Source: Hyphomicrobiales bacterium
Lineage (GTDB): Bacteria > Pseudomonadota > Alphaproteobacteria > Rhizobiales > Aestuariivirgaceae
DNA length: 64,000 nucleotides
Direction of reading: 5' to 3'
NCBI GenBank assembly: GCA_025363755.1
Contig: JANYLQ010000029.1
Coordinates: 62,001 to 126,000, forward strand
Part shown: piece after piece, positions 8,506-15,911 of the stretch
Numbering within the stretch: the first letter of the stretch is position 1
Layout: every line of letters begins with the position of its first letter
Notes under the pieces: model-generated
What the model saw: only the letters and a program-made list of their open reading frames with translations
Told to the model about the DNA's origin: nothing
Databases searched by the model: none
Made by a program: the position numbers and the translations under genes

Positions 8506-9507
8506 TTACACCGCTTCGTAAATCACTTCGAGCGAAGTCTTTTGCGTGAGCGAGCCGCCGCACATATCTTCTTGGCTTGCTGGTTGAAGAACCACATCAC
8601 GGCCTGTGATATCGCTCGAGAACAAATTCAGAAGACCGTCTTGAGTCAAAGGTGTCGGACGCATCGGTTGGGCCTCACCTACATTAATGGCGAGCATTTC
8701 AAATAACGGCCCCCACTCACTCGTGTTGGTACCAATGATTTCATAGTTCGCGCTTTTCTTGCGAATGTCATCATTTGCTGGGATTGAAGCGAGCACTGGG
8801 ATACCAACTTTTTCGGCAAATGCTTGTGCTTCACCCGTGCCATCGTCTTTGTTGATAACAATTCCGGCCACACCAACATTGCCGCCGAGTTTGCGGAAAT
8901 ATTCAACAGCGGAACACACGTTGTTAGCGACATAAAGTGATTGGAGATCATTTGATCCCACAACGATGACCTTCTGACACATGTCACGCGCAATCGGCAG
9001 ACCAAAACCACCGCAGACAACGTCACCTAAAAAGTCGAGCAGCACATAGTCAAAACCCCATTCGTGAAATCCAAGCTTTTCGAGAAGTTCAAAACCATGA
9101 ATGATGCCACGACCACCACAACCGCGACCCACTTCAGGGCCGCCCAATTCCATTGCGAAAACGCCATCGCGCTTAAAGCAAACGTCACCAATCTTTACTT
9201 CTTCGCCAGCCAGTTTTTTCTTGGCTGAAGTCTCAATAATGGTGGGACAAGCTCTGCCACCGAATAACAATGACGTGGTGTCACTCTTTGGATCGCATCC
9301 AATCAGCAACACGCGCTTTCCTGTTTGGGCCATCATGTAAGAGAGGTTGGCGAGTGTGAAACTCTTGCCAATGCCGCCCTTGCCATAAATGGCAATCACT
9401 TGCGTTTCTTTTTTTATTTCACCTGTATGCACAGGATCAGGCTCAATGGCCGCCTCCGCTTTCAACTGCTCAGCAGCGGTTAAAAAACTATGGTTGAGGG
9501 AATTCAT
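8506..9507 (-). CDS. bchX: Chlorophyllide a reductase iron protein subunit X
   Basis: 333 residues, NifH/BchL-like ATPase that passes electrons to BchYZ. It shows the P-loop IYGKGGIGKSFTL, the 4Fe-4S cysteines in GRGCGGRGIIHG and LGDVVCGGFGLP, and the switch region LIGCDPKSDTTSLLFGG. The ATG at 9507 overlaps the bchC stop as ATGA, and GGAG lies nine bases upstream, which favours it over a TTG 15 bases earlier. Second COR gene of the superoperon. Confidence 0.96.
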   Translation of the reverse strand: MNSLNHSFLTAAEQLKAEAAIEPDPVHTGEIKKETQVIAIYGKGGIGKSFTLANLSYMMAQTGKRVLLIGCDPKSDTTSLLFGGRACPTIIETSAKKKLAGEEVKIGDVCFKRDGVFAMELGGPEVGRGCGGRGIIHGFELLEKLGFHEWGFDYVLLDFLGDVVCGGFGLPIARDMCQKVIVVGSNDLQSLYVANNVCSAVEYFRKLGGNVGVAGIVINKDDGTGEAQAFAEKVGIPVLASIPANDDIRKKSANYEIIGTNTSEWGPLFEMLAINVGEAQPMRPTPLTQDGLLNLFSSDITGRDVVLQPASQEDMCGGSLTQKTSLEVIYEAV

Positions 9508-10436
9508 TGAAATGTTCTCCAATCAAGTACCATTTTCAAGCACTCGGAGTTTCTAAATGCAGTTTCATAAGCTGAAGCGGCTTGAGCGGCGGCGCAACGA
9601 TGCGTAATTAATCCGTCAAGTGAGAGCTTGCCGCTGGAAACCAATTCCACTGCCGTTTGCAAATCTTTTGGCTCCCATTGGGCGGCGATGCGAATTGAGG
9701 CTTCGCGCATGAAAGCGGGTGGGAAAATGAAATGCAGCGGCTCTGAATAAAAGCCCGCCAAAACAATTTCACCGCGGCGCGCCAAATGCATCATACAACG
9801 ATCCAAAACCTTGGTGTCGCCACTGGCATCGAGAATGCAGGCGTAATCTTTAACTGCGTCGTCTGAGGGATTTAGAACCCGGTAACCTGTTGAACCATTT
9901 TGCCGATCAACATTGGTTTCCCAAACAACAGGTGCACCGCCAAGGGCCACAGTAATGCGAGCAATCAAACGACCAAGCACACCATGACCAATGATAAGGT
10001 CGGGCAGCTTACCTAACACCACAGCATGGTGGGCTGTTGCAGCGAGCGCTAGCAGGGTTCCATTTTCGCCAATTGTCTCGTTAATTTTTGTCAACTTTGC
10101 AGGCGCTATGGCAATGCGTTGTGCGGCACCGCCAAACAGTCCGCGCACTGAACCATAACAATTTGCACCTGGCACAAAGACCAAATCGCCTTCAGAGAGG
10201 CCCGAATTTGCATGAACCTTGGCAACACGGGCCACCGTTTCATAACCAGGTACGAGTGGATAACCCATTCCAGGAAAAGCCGGCATGTCACCGGTCCAGA
10301 GCAAGCGCTCTGTTCCGGTGCTAATGCCGCTGAAATTCACATCCACAATGGCGTGGGGTCCATCGGGAGGAACCAACGGGAGGGACTGGAGCGCAAGGTG
10401 ACCGGGAGACGTAAAAACGACGGCTGTGGTATTCAT
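9504..10436 (-). CDS. bchC: Bacteriochlorophyllide a 3-hydroxyethyl dehydrogenase
   Basis: 310 residues, MDR-type dehydrogenase that oxidises the 3-hydroxyethyl group to the 3-acetyl group of bacteriochlorophyll a. Features: N-terminal AVVFTSPGHLALQSLPL, SGISTGTERLLWTGDMP, PGMGYPLVPGYE, and a nucleotide-binding region around LIIGHGVLGRL. It lacks structural-zinc cysteines, as usual for BchC. The ATG at 10436 is preceded by a strong GGGAGGGAG; the longer frame upstream would run through the promoter and operator region. A tandem PpsR/CrtJ-type operator lies 56-99 bases upstream, so bchC probably has its own promoter inside the superoperon. Confidence 0.95.
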   Translation of the reverse strand: MNTTAVVFTSPGHLALQSLPLVPPDGPHAIVDVNFSGISTGTERLLWTGDMPAFPGMGYPLVPGYETVARVAKVHANSGLSEGDLVFVPGANCYGSVRGLFGGAAQRIAIAPAKLTKINETIGENGTLLALAATAHHAVVLGKLPDLIIGHGVLGRLIARITVALGGAPVVWETNVDRQNGSTGYRVLNPSDDAVKDYACILDASGDTKVLDRCMMHLARRGEIVLAGFYSEPLHFIFPPAFMREASIRIAAQWEPKDLQTAVELVSSGKLSLDGLITHRCAAAQAASAYETAFRNSECLKMVLDWRTFQ

Positions 10437-10491
10437 CTTGCTCCCTCCCTTCCCCTTAAAGTTTCGTGTCACGTTTTCGGACCTCTTATTG

Positions 10492-10535
10492 TGTAAGCTT
10501 AACTTGACACTTTTAAATGTCAATTGCTTTTTACA
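10492..10535 (-). promoter_or_regulatory. Tandem PpsR/CrtJ operator upstream of bchC
   Basis: Two matches to TGT-N12-ACA: TGTAAGCTTAACTTGACA at 10492-10509 and TGTCAATTGCTTTTTACA at 10518-10535, separated by eight bases. In Rhodobacter capsulatus, CrtJ binds two such sites eight bases apart at bchC and represses in oxygen. On the minus strand the upstream box contains TTGACA, a consensus -35 hexamer; a weak -10-like TAAGCT lies 16 bases further in the other box. Confidence 0.85.
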
Positions 10536-10539
10536 GATT

Positions 10540-11619
10540 TTAACGGATTAAGCGCAAAGTCATCAAACCCGTAATGAGGGGTAAGTTCGTCGCCCAGTTT
10601 TTTGGGCTGCCAAAACCTGCCTTTGCGGCCAGTTCAGCAATATCTTTGGGGCTTCGGGTGCGCCCCTGCCCCATGGCTGTGAAATAGAGATTGAAATAAG
10701 CATCGGTCACAGCCGCGTTTGCGGCGTTGCCAGCAAAAGGTTCGGCAATCAGCAAAGTGGTATCAGCGGAGCAAACCGCTCTAATATTGCGCAACGTTGC
10801 GAGAATCACATCATCGTCATGGTCATGCACCACCCGAACTAACGAAATGAGATCCATGCCTTGTGGCAGAGGATCACGCCGAAAATCGCCAGAATGCAGA
10901 ATAAGTTTCTGTGACTTTGAGTCTCCTTCGACCAAACTGATAACACCTTGCAGGTCGAAAAGATGGAGCGCGAGGTGCGGGTTTTCTTGGCCGATCGCAC
11001 GTAAAAATGCACCCGGACCTCCGCCTACATCCAGAATATTTTTGTGTTTTTTGAAATTGTAGGCACCCAATATCTGTTGAGACACGGCTTCTTGTGATGC
11101 TGCCATCAGCTCTGAGTAACCTTGCTTGTCCGATTCGCCGTCTTCATAGGTCCAGTAGCTGCGCAAACCACCTTCCACAGATTGGCCTTTTAGCAGCGCA
11201 ACTGGATCTTCTAAATCGCGATAAAAATATTTGTGATGTTCTATAAACCGCATGATCCACGGCTGTCCGAGCAGTGCCGCGCCGTGAGGCCCAAGTGCCA
11301 CTTTGCCTTTCGACCAACCTAAAATATCAAGTGCCACAGCGGCGCGAACCAAAACATCAGATTTATTTTCGGTCATACCGATTTTGAGCGCCAGTTGGGC
11401 CGGCGAAATTCCAGTCTGTCCCACATGTTCGAGAACACGCAATGAAACGCAGGCATAAAGCACCTGTGAATATGAAAAACCCGCTAAAATATTGAATAAA
11501 TCACGCGATCTGGCGCGCGCAATGGGGCGCGTCAAAGGAAAACGCTGCGCAAAAGCTAGAAATTTCGGGTCAGCTAAAAGCTGGTTTCGAAAGCGGAGGA
11601 AAAAACTAGGCAGCGCCAC
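10540..11619 (-). CDS. crtF: Demethylspheroidene/spirilloxanthin-pathway O-methyltransferase
   Basis: About 359 residues. S-adenosylmethionine-dependent methyltransferase that methylates the tertiary hydroxyl of hydroxylated carotenoids. It has an N-terminal dimerisation region (LFNILAGFSYSQVLYACVSL) and the SAM motif NILDVGGGPGAFLRA, then LFDLQGV, SGDFRRDPLP and VRVVHDHDD. The GTG at 11619, overlapping the crtE end by 14 bases, is preferred because family similarity begins just after it. A TTG at 11661 would give 373 residues; neither has a clear ribosome site, so the start is uncertain. Confidence 0.92.
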   Translation of the reverse strand: MALPSFFLRFRNQLLADPKFLAFAQRFPLTRPIARARSRDLFNILAGFSYSQVLYACVSLRVLEHVGQTGISPAQLALKIGMTENKSDVLVRAAVALDILGWSKGKVALGPHGAALLGQPWIMRFIEHHKYFYRDLEDPVALLKGQSVEGGLRSYWTYEDGESDKQGYSELMAASQEAVSQQILGAYNFKKHKNILDVGGGPGAFLRAIGQENPHLALHLFDLQGVISLVEGDSKSQKLILHSGDFRRDPLPQGMDLISLVRVVHDHDDDVILATLRNIRAVCSADTTLLIAEPFAGNAANAAVTDAYFNLYFTAMGQGRTRSPKDIAELAAKAGFGSPKNWATNLPLITGLMTLRLIR

Positions 11620-12451
11620 GGTGAAGCTGTTTTGGCACCATGGAGCGAGACACAGTAACAATCTGCTGTCCCAACGCTGCTCGACCAGGACAATCAGGAA
11701 TGCTATCTACCACACGACCAAGCAAATTTTCCAGATGTTGCACTGCTCCATCAAACCCAAGTGTTGAAACCATATTGGGTAAACCATGAGCTGCATCTTG
11801 GCCCGTTGGTTTACCTATTTCACCAGAAACGCCCGCAACATCGCGCAAGTCATCAGCCACTTGAAAGGCTTCGCCAATGAGCATTCCTAAATTTTGCCAC
11901 GGTTGAGGGTCGCGGCCTGAAGCGACAGCGCCAACCATTGTGCAAGCAGCAAACAAGGCACCTGTCTTGGCGCGCTGATAATTTACTAAATCCATACAGT
12001 CTTCGCATTCCCAAGCTTGGCCAGCACAAATGCCAAAAGGCGCACTGGCGGCTTGAGCCACAATGCGGGTAATTTGCGGGAAGTTTGCGGTCGCGGCGAA
12101 GGCCTCAACAATCAGCGCGTCACCTGCCAAAACAGCAAGCCGTTCGCCAAACTCGACATGCACTGAAGGCTTGCCACGGCGGTAAGCTGCGCCATCAAAA
12201 CAGGGTAAATCATCATGCACAAGTGAGGCACAATGCAAAAGCTCAATTGCGCAAGCGCCTGCCATGGCGGCAACCGGATCCGCGTTGCCACAGGCATAGG
12301 CCACAGCTTGCAGCAGTTTTGGACGAATGCGGGCACCGCCCGGAAAGACAGCATAATGTAACGCGCTGGCAAATTTCGGCGGACAGTCGGGTGACAATGC
12401 CCCACTCAGCGCGGTCGCTAAAGCTCGGTCAATGGGATTTTCTTTGTCCAT
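11606..12451 (-). CDS. crtE: Geranylgeranyl diphosphate synthase
   Basis: 281 residues. It makes C20 GGPP for phytoene and for the bacteriochlorophyll tail. Features: FPGGARIRPKLLQ, the first Asp-rich motif HDDLPCFDGAAYRRGKPS, and the second motif FQVADDLRDVAG with KPTGQDAAHG. The ATG at 12451 has GGAG nine bases upstream; a nearer ATG at the GGAG itself has no spacing. First gene of the superoperon running to pufM. A PpsR-type box 46 bases upstream is shared with the divergent crtD. Confidence 0.95.
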   Translation of the reverse strand: MDKENPIDRALATALSGALSPDCPPKFASALHYAVFPGGARIRPKLLQAVAYACGNADPVAAMAGACAIELLHCASLVHDDLPCFDGAAYRRGKPSVHVEFGERLAVLAGDALIVEAFAATANFPQITRIVAQAASAPFGICAGQAWECEDCMDLVNYQRAKTGALFAACTMVGAVASGRDPQPWQNLGMLIGEAFQVADDLRDVAGVSGEIGKPTGQDAAHGLPNMVSTLGFDGAVQHLENLLGRVVDSIPDCPGRAALGQQIVTVSRSMVPKQLHRGAA

Positions 12452-12496
12452 CCGTGGCATCTCCCCATATCGACAATTGTTATTGTCTTGTTTAAC

Positions 12497-12514
12497 TGTC
12501 AACATAAGCTGACA
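12497..12514. promoter_or_regulatory. PpsR/CrtJ box between crtE and crtD
   Basis: TGTCAACATAAGCTGACA is a TGT-N12-ACA match with TGTCA/TGACA arms in the 88-base divergent gap between the crtE and crtD start codons. One box could control both directions. No second box at 8-bp spacing was found here. Confidence 0.75.
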
Positions 12515-12539
12515 CAATTAATGAGCATTGGCAATCACT

Positions 12540-14000
12540 ATGGCAACGGTAATTATTGGAGCAGGCGCTGGCGGCCTTGCCGCAGCCATTGCACTGACCG
12601 CAAAAGGCCAGGAGGTGAAAGTATTGGAGGCGCAACCGGGACCAGGCGGCAAGCTGTTACCTGTGCGGGTGGGAGATACACAATTCGATAGCGGCCCCAC
12701 AGTGCTGACGATGCGGTGGGTCTTTGAGGAATTGTTTGAACGCGCAGGAGACAGACTCGAGTCCCACCTCAAGCTTGTGCCCTTACAAACATTGGCGCGT
12801 CACTATTGGTCTAAAGGCCAAACATTGGATATCTTTGCTGACCCGCAGCAGACCATCGATGCCATTGGCCATTTTGCAGGACGTGCCGAAGCAGAAGGCT
12901 ATCGAGACTTCGCCACCGATTCCAAGCGCATTCACAAATCCTTGTTGACGCCATTTCTCAAAGGCCAGCGCCCCACACCTTGGAGCTTGGCGGCCTCAAT
13001 GCCGCTGCGAGATATGCTCGCTATCAATCCCTTTGAAACTTATTGGCACGCATTGGGGCACTATTTTAAAGACCCGCGCTTGCAGCAATTGTTTGGTCGC
13101 TATGCAACTTATTGCGGCTCATCGCCATTTAAAGCACCAGCTACTTTAATGCTAGTGGCCGATGTTGAAGCATCTGGCGTTTGGCGGGTTGAAGGCGGCA
13201 TGGCGGCTTTGGCTGATGCGCTTTATAACCGGGCCAGAAAATCGGGCGTAGAGTTTCATTTCAAGTGTGCGGCACAACGCATTGAAATAACCGCCTCGCG
13301 GGTGAGTGCGGTGATTGATCAAAACGGAGTACGTCATGCGTGTTCATCAGTCATCGTGAATGCTGACAGCGCGGCTGTGGCAACGGGGTTGTTTGGAAAG
13401 GATGTTCAACACGCGTGCTCCAGACCAACTGCTAAAGAACAATCCCTTTCAGCAATCACACTGTGCGCTGTGACCGAAGACGCCGGTGTTCCGCTGGAGC
13501 ATCACACGGTATTTTTCTCAGATGACTATAAAACTGAATTTATGGAATTGCAGAAGGGGCCAGCACGAGACCCCACTGTTTACGTGTGTGATCAAGGAAG
13601 GGGGCGAAAGCTGCTCCTGATCAATGCGCCCGCCAATGCACAAAGCCCGCCTGCCGATGTTGAAGAAACAATGCTGCGACGTTTGTCGACAAGTGGACTA
13701 AAAATGATTGCTAAAACCATGTTTCGTCGCAGCCCACAAGATTTCGCAACGCTTTACCCCGCCAGCTCTGGTGCACTTTATGGAAGGGCCTCTCACGGAT
13801 GGTTATCAACATTTCAACGACCGAAAGCCCGAACAAAAGTTCCGGGGCTTTACCTAGCGGGCGGCAGCACGCACCCGGGCCCGGGAGTGCCGATGGCGGT
13901 ATTGGCTGGGATGAGAGCCGCCGAAGCCCTATTGCAAGACCGCGCTTTGATGTCCCCGTTTCGCAATACGGCTATCGTTGGTGGTATATCGATGCCTTGA
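12540..14000 (+). CDS. crtD: Hydroxyneurosporene/methoxyneurosporene desaturase
   Basis: 486 residues, a CrtI-family FAD amine-oxidoreductase-like desaturase. Dinucleotide motif VIIGAGAGGLAAAIAL, then PGGKLLPVRVGDTQFDSGPTV and the C-terminal FAD motif GLYLAGGSTHPGPGVPMAVLAGMRAA, split here as GLYLAGGSTHPGPG and PMAVLAGMRAA. It is assigned as CrtD rather than CrtI because it is paired with crtC and divergent from crtE, while a second desaturase gene lies beside crtB. It introduces the 3,4 double bond in spheroidene/spirilloxanthin synthesis. The ATG at 12540 starts the motif directly; no strong ribosome site is seen. Confidence 0.92.
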   Translation: MATVIIGAGAGGLAAAIALTAKGQEVKVLEAQPGPGGKLLPVRVGDTQFDSGPTVLTMRWVFEELFERAGDRLESHLKLVPLQTLARHYWSKGQTLDIFADPQQTIDAIGHFAGRAEAEGYRDFATDSKRIHKSLLTPFLKGQRPTPWSLAASMPLRDMLAINPFETYWHALGHYFKDPRLQQLFGRYATYCGSSPFKAPATLMLVADVEASGVWRVEGGMAALADALYNRARKSGVEFHFKCAAQRIEITASRVSAVIDQNGVRHACSSVIVNADSAAVATGLFGKDVQHACSRPTAKEQSLSAITLCAVTEDAGVPLEHHTVFFSDDYKTEFMELQKGPARDPTVYVCDQGRGRKLLLINAPANAQSPPADVEETMLRRLSTSGLKMIAKTMFRRSPQDFATLYPASSGALYGRASHGWLSTFQRPKARTKVPGLYLAGGSTHPGPGVPMAVLAGMRAAEALLQDRALMSPFRNTAIVGGISMP

Positions 14001-14851
14001 GCGATGATGGCCAGCACGGACTGACTATTATTGGCTTTGTCGGCAGTGTATTCTCACCCTATTATAAGTATGCACGCAAAAATGGTGGAGGCGATTCTGA
14101 AAACCATTGCGCTCTTAATGTTGCGCTTTATGGCGGCAAACGCCGCTGGGCAATGACGGAGCGTGGTGCGACGCGTGTTATGCGCGATGCAAAAAAGTTT
14201 TCGGTTGGCCCTTCGTCGATGACTTGGGAAGAAGACGATCTCATAATTGAGATCAACGAACGATGTATGCCCCTGCCATTTGCCATACGTGGACGTGTGC
14301 GACTGACCCCCGGTCAATGCTATGACGCACCTGTCGCGATAGATGCACACAACAAACATTTTTGGCATGCGGTTGCACCTCATGCCCGCGTAACTGTGGA
14401 GTTTGAAAAACCAGACCTGTCTTGGTCAGGAGCTGGCTATCACGATATGAATTGGGGCGAAGAGCCGCTGGAGCACGGCTTTAAAAAGTGGACATGGTTG
14501 CGCGCTAAGACGCAGTCAGGCACACAAGTGCTTTATGATGTTGAACGCCGCGACGGTTCAAACTTTAGTTTCGGTTCCTGCTTCAAAGATGGTCGCGCAA
14601 TTGAGCGAGATCTTCCCCCGGCCCATAATTTGGGCCGAGGGTTTTGGGGCATGGCTCGCACTGTCCACTCAGAAGCAAAGCCACGGCTTATTTCAACGCT
14701 CGAAGATGCACCTTTTTATACGCGCAACCACGTGGAAATGACTTTGGATGGCGTACCATGCGAAGCGTTTCACGAAAGCCTCTCACTTGACCGATTTATC
14801 AGTCCTATTGTGCAAATCATATTGCCGTTTCGCATGCCGAGGCGAGCCTAG
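13799..14851 (+). CDS. crtC: Carotenoid 1,2-hydratase
   Basis: CrtC adds water to the 1,2 double bond of neurosporene or lycopene derivatives. Recognised by YGYRWWYIDALSDDG, IIGFVGSVFSPYYKYAR, the ALNVALYG and MTERG motifs, and DMNWGEEPLEHGFKKWTW. The start is unclear: conserved sequence begins near base 13955, but the only in-frame ATG, GTG or TTG before it is the ATG at 13799, which overlaps crtD by 202 bases. A rare ATT start at 13931 would give about 306 residues, closer to the family's usual 280. The stop lies two bases from the convergent microprotein gene. Confidence 0.9.
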   Translation: MVINISTTESPNKSSGALPSGRQHAPGPGSADGGIGWDESRRSPIARPRFDVPVSQYGYRWWYIDALSDDGQHGLTIIGFVGSVFSPYYKYARKNGGGDSENHCALNVALYGGKRRWAMTERGATRVMRDAKKFSVGPSSMTWEEDDLIIEINERCMPLPFAIRGRVRLTPGQCYDAPVAIDAHNKHFWHAVAPHARVTVEFEKPDLSWSGAGYHDMNWGEEPLEHGFKKWTWLRAKTQSGTQVLYDVERRDGSNFSFGSCFKDGRAIERDLPPAHNLGRGFWGMARTVHSEAKPRLISTLEDAPFYTRNHVEMTLDGVPCEAFHESLSLDRFISPIVQIILPFRMPRRA

Positions 14852-14853
14852 CT

Positions 14854-14955
14854 TCAGCGTCCCTTCTTCAACTTATACAGCTCCCATAGACCCCACCCGA
14901 CGCAAACAAACAGAGTCAATCCCATTTCGACGAGACCCATCATATTGCCGCTCAT
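14854..14955 (-). CDS. 33-residue membrane microprotein after crtB
   Basis: A short frame beginning at an ATG that overlaps the crtB stop as ATGA (14952-14955), which argues for translational coupling. The product starts MSGNMMGLVEMGLTLF, has one membrane helix of about 20 residues ending in WGLWELYKL, and a basic tail KKGR, so an N-out, C-in orientation is expected. The family is unrecognised, and the frame is below usual gene-calling limits. It ends two bases from the end of convergent crtC, leaving no spare intergenic sequence. A role near carotenoid or antenna assembly is inference from position only. Confidence 0.6.
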   Translation of the reverse strand: MSGNMMGLVEMGLTLFVCVGWGLWELYKLKKGR

Positions 14956-15911
14956 GATTTTCGTGCCTCTACAGCTATAAACATTTTCATCACCCAGCCA
15001 ATTCGTTCGTCGAAACTCTTGGCTGCCGGTTCCGGAGCTGGCACTTGAACCACGGCGTCCAACAAAAATTGACCCTCCGGCAAACACGGCCCAGAATTAT
15101 GTCTGGGCAACCACGGTGTTTGCATAATCGCTCTTGCCACAAGGCTCAATTTACGAAGCAACGGCACTACAGCCCGACCCTTGTGATTGCGGGCTGCGGC
15201 ATTCAGTCCAATCTCACGGTAGAGCAACCGCGCCGCGTTGATTGAAGCACGGCAGGAGCGCGGCAATAAAGCTATTCCTGACGCAGCGCGTGCATACATA
15301 GCTTCGGCCTCAACCACCAAACGACTGGCTGCTTTTGCTTTGCTTTCGGTGATCCATTCATGGGGCAGATAGACCCGGCCCATCCTCTCATCTTCTTCGA
15401 TGTCACGGGCAATATTACTGAACTGCATGGCGACGCCCAAATCAATGGCCCGCGCCAAAGCATCTGGGTTTCTCTGTCCCATTAACAGAGACATCATCAC
15501 GCCAACAGTACCTGCAACCCTGACACCATAAGATGTAACGTCCGATAGCGTTCGATAATCTCGCCCCTCGGCATCCCATGCGAAACCCTCAATCAAGGCG
15601 TCCGGCACAGCACGCGGAATCGCGTAGAGGCGAACGACGTCTGCAAATGCACGGTCAGTGGGATTATCAGATGGTGCTCCTGCGTAAATTAAATCAAGAC
15701 GGACCGCAAGTTGAGCAACAGCCAATTGCGGCGTTTCAGCGTGGTCGACAAGATCATCGGCCATGCGGCAAAAACCGTAAAGAGCCCGTGAATGTTGACG
15801 ATAAGAATTGGGCAGCAGCAATGACGCCATATGAAAGCTTTTTGATCCCTGCCGGATCATTTGACGACACAGCGCCAAGTCTGCTGGTGTCGCAAATTCA
15901 GGAATTAGCAT
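14952..15911 (-). CDS. crtB: Phytoene synthase
   Basis: 319 residues. Condenses two GGPP to phytoene. It shows YGFCRMADDLVDHAE (first Asp-rich motif, DDLVD) and the second motif NIARDIEEDERMGRVYLP, preceded by GVAMQFSN. The ATG at 15911 (MLIPEFATPADL) has GAGG nine bases upstream and overlaps the crtI end by 14 bases; the longer frame would extend far into crtI. Sixth of seven genes in the bchI-to-microprotein operon. Confidence 0.95.
   Translation of the reverse strand: MLIPEFATPADLALCRQMIRQGSKSFHMASLLLPNSYRQHSRALYGFCRMADDLVDHAETPQLAVAQLAVRLDLIYAGAPSDNPTDRAFADVVRLYAIPRAVPDALIEGFAWDAEGRDYRTLSDVTSYGVRVAGTVGVMMSLLMGQRNPDALARAIDLGVAMQFSNIARDIEEDERMGRVYLPHEWITESKAKAASRLVVEAEAMYARAASGIALLPRSCRASINAARLLYREIGLNAAARNHKGRAVVPLLRKLSLVARAIMQTPWLPRHNSGPCLPEGQFLLDAVVQVPAPEPAAKSFDERIGWVMKMFIAVEARKS

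Noticed and set aside
12540-14000. Second phytoene desaturase (crtI) instead of crtD
   Set aside because: Pairing with crtC and divergence from crtE is the standard crtD position, and a crtI overlapping crtB is present at 15898-17409.
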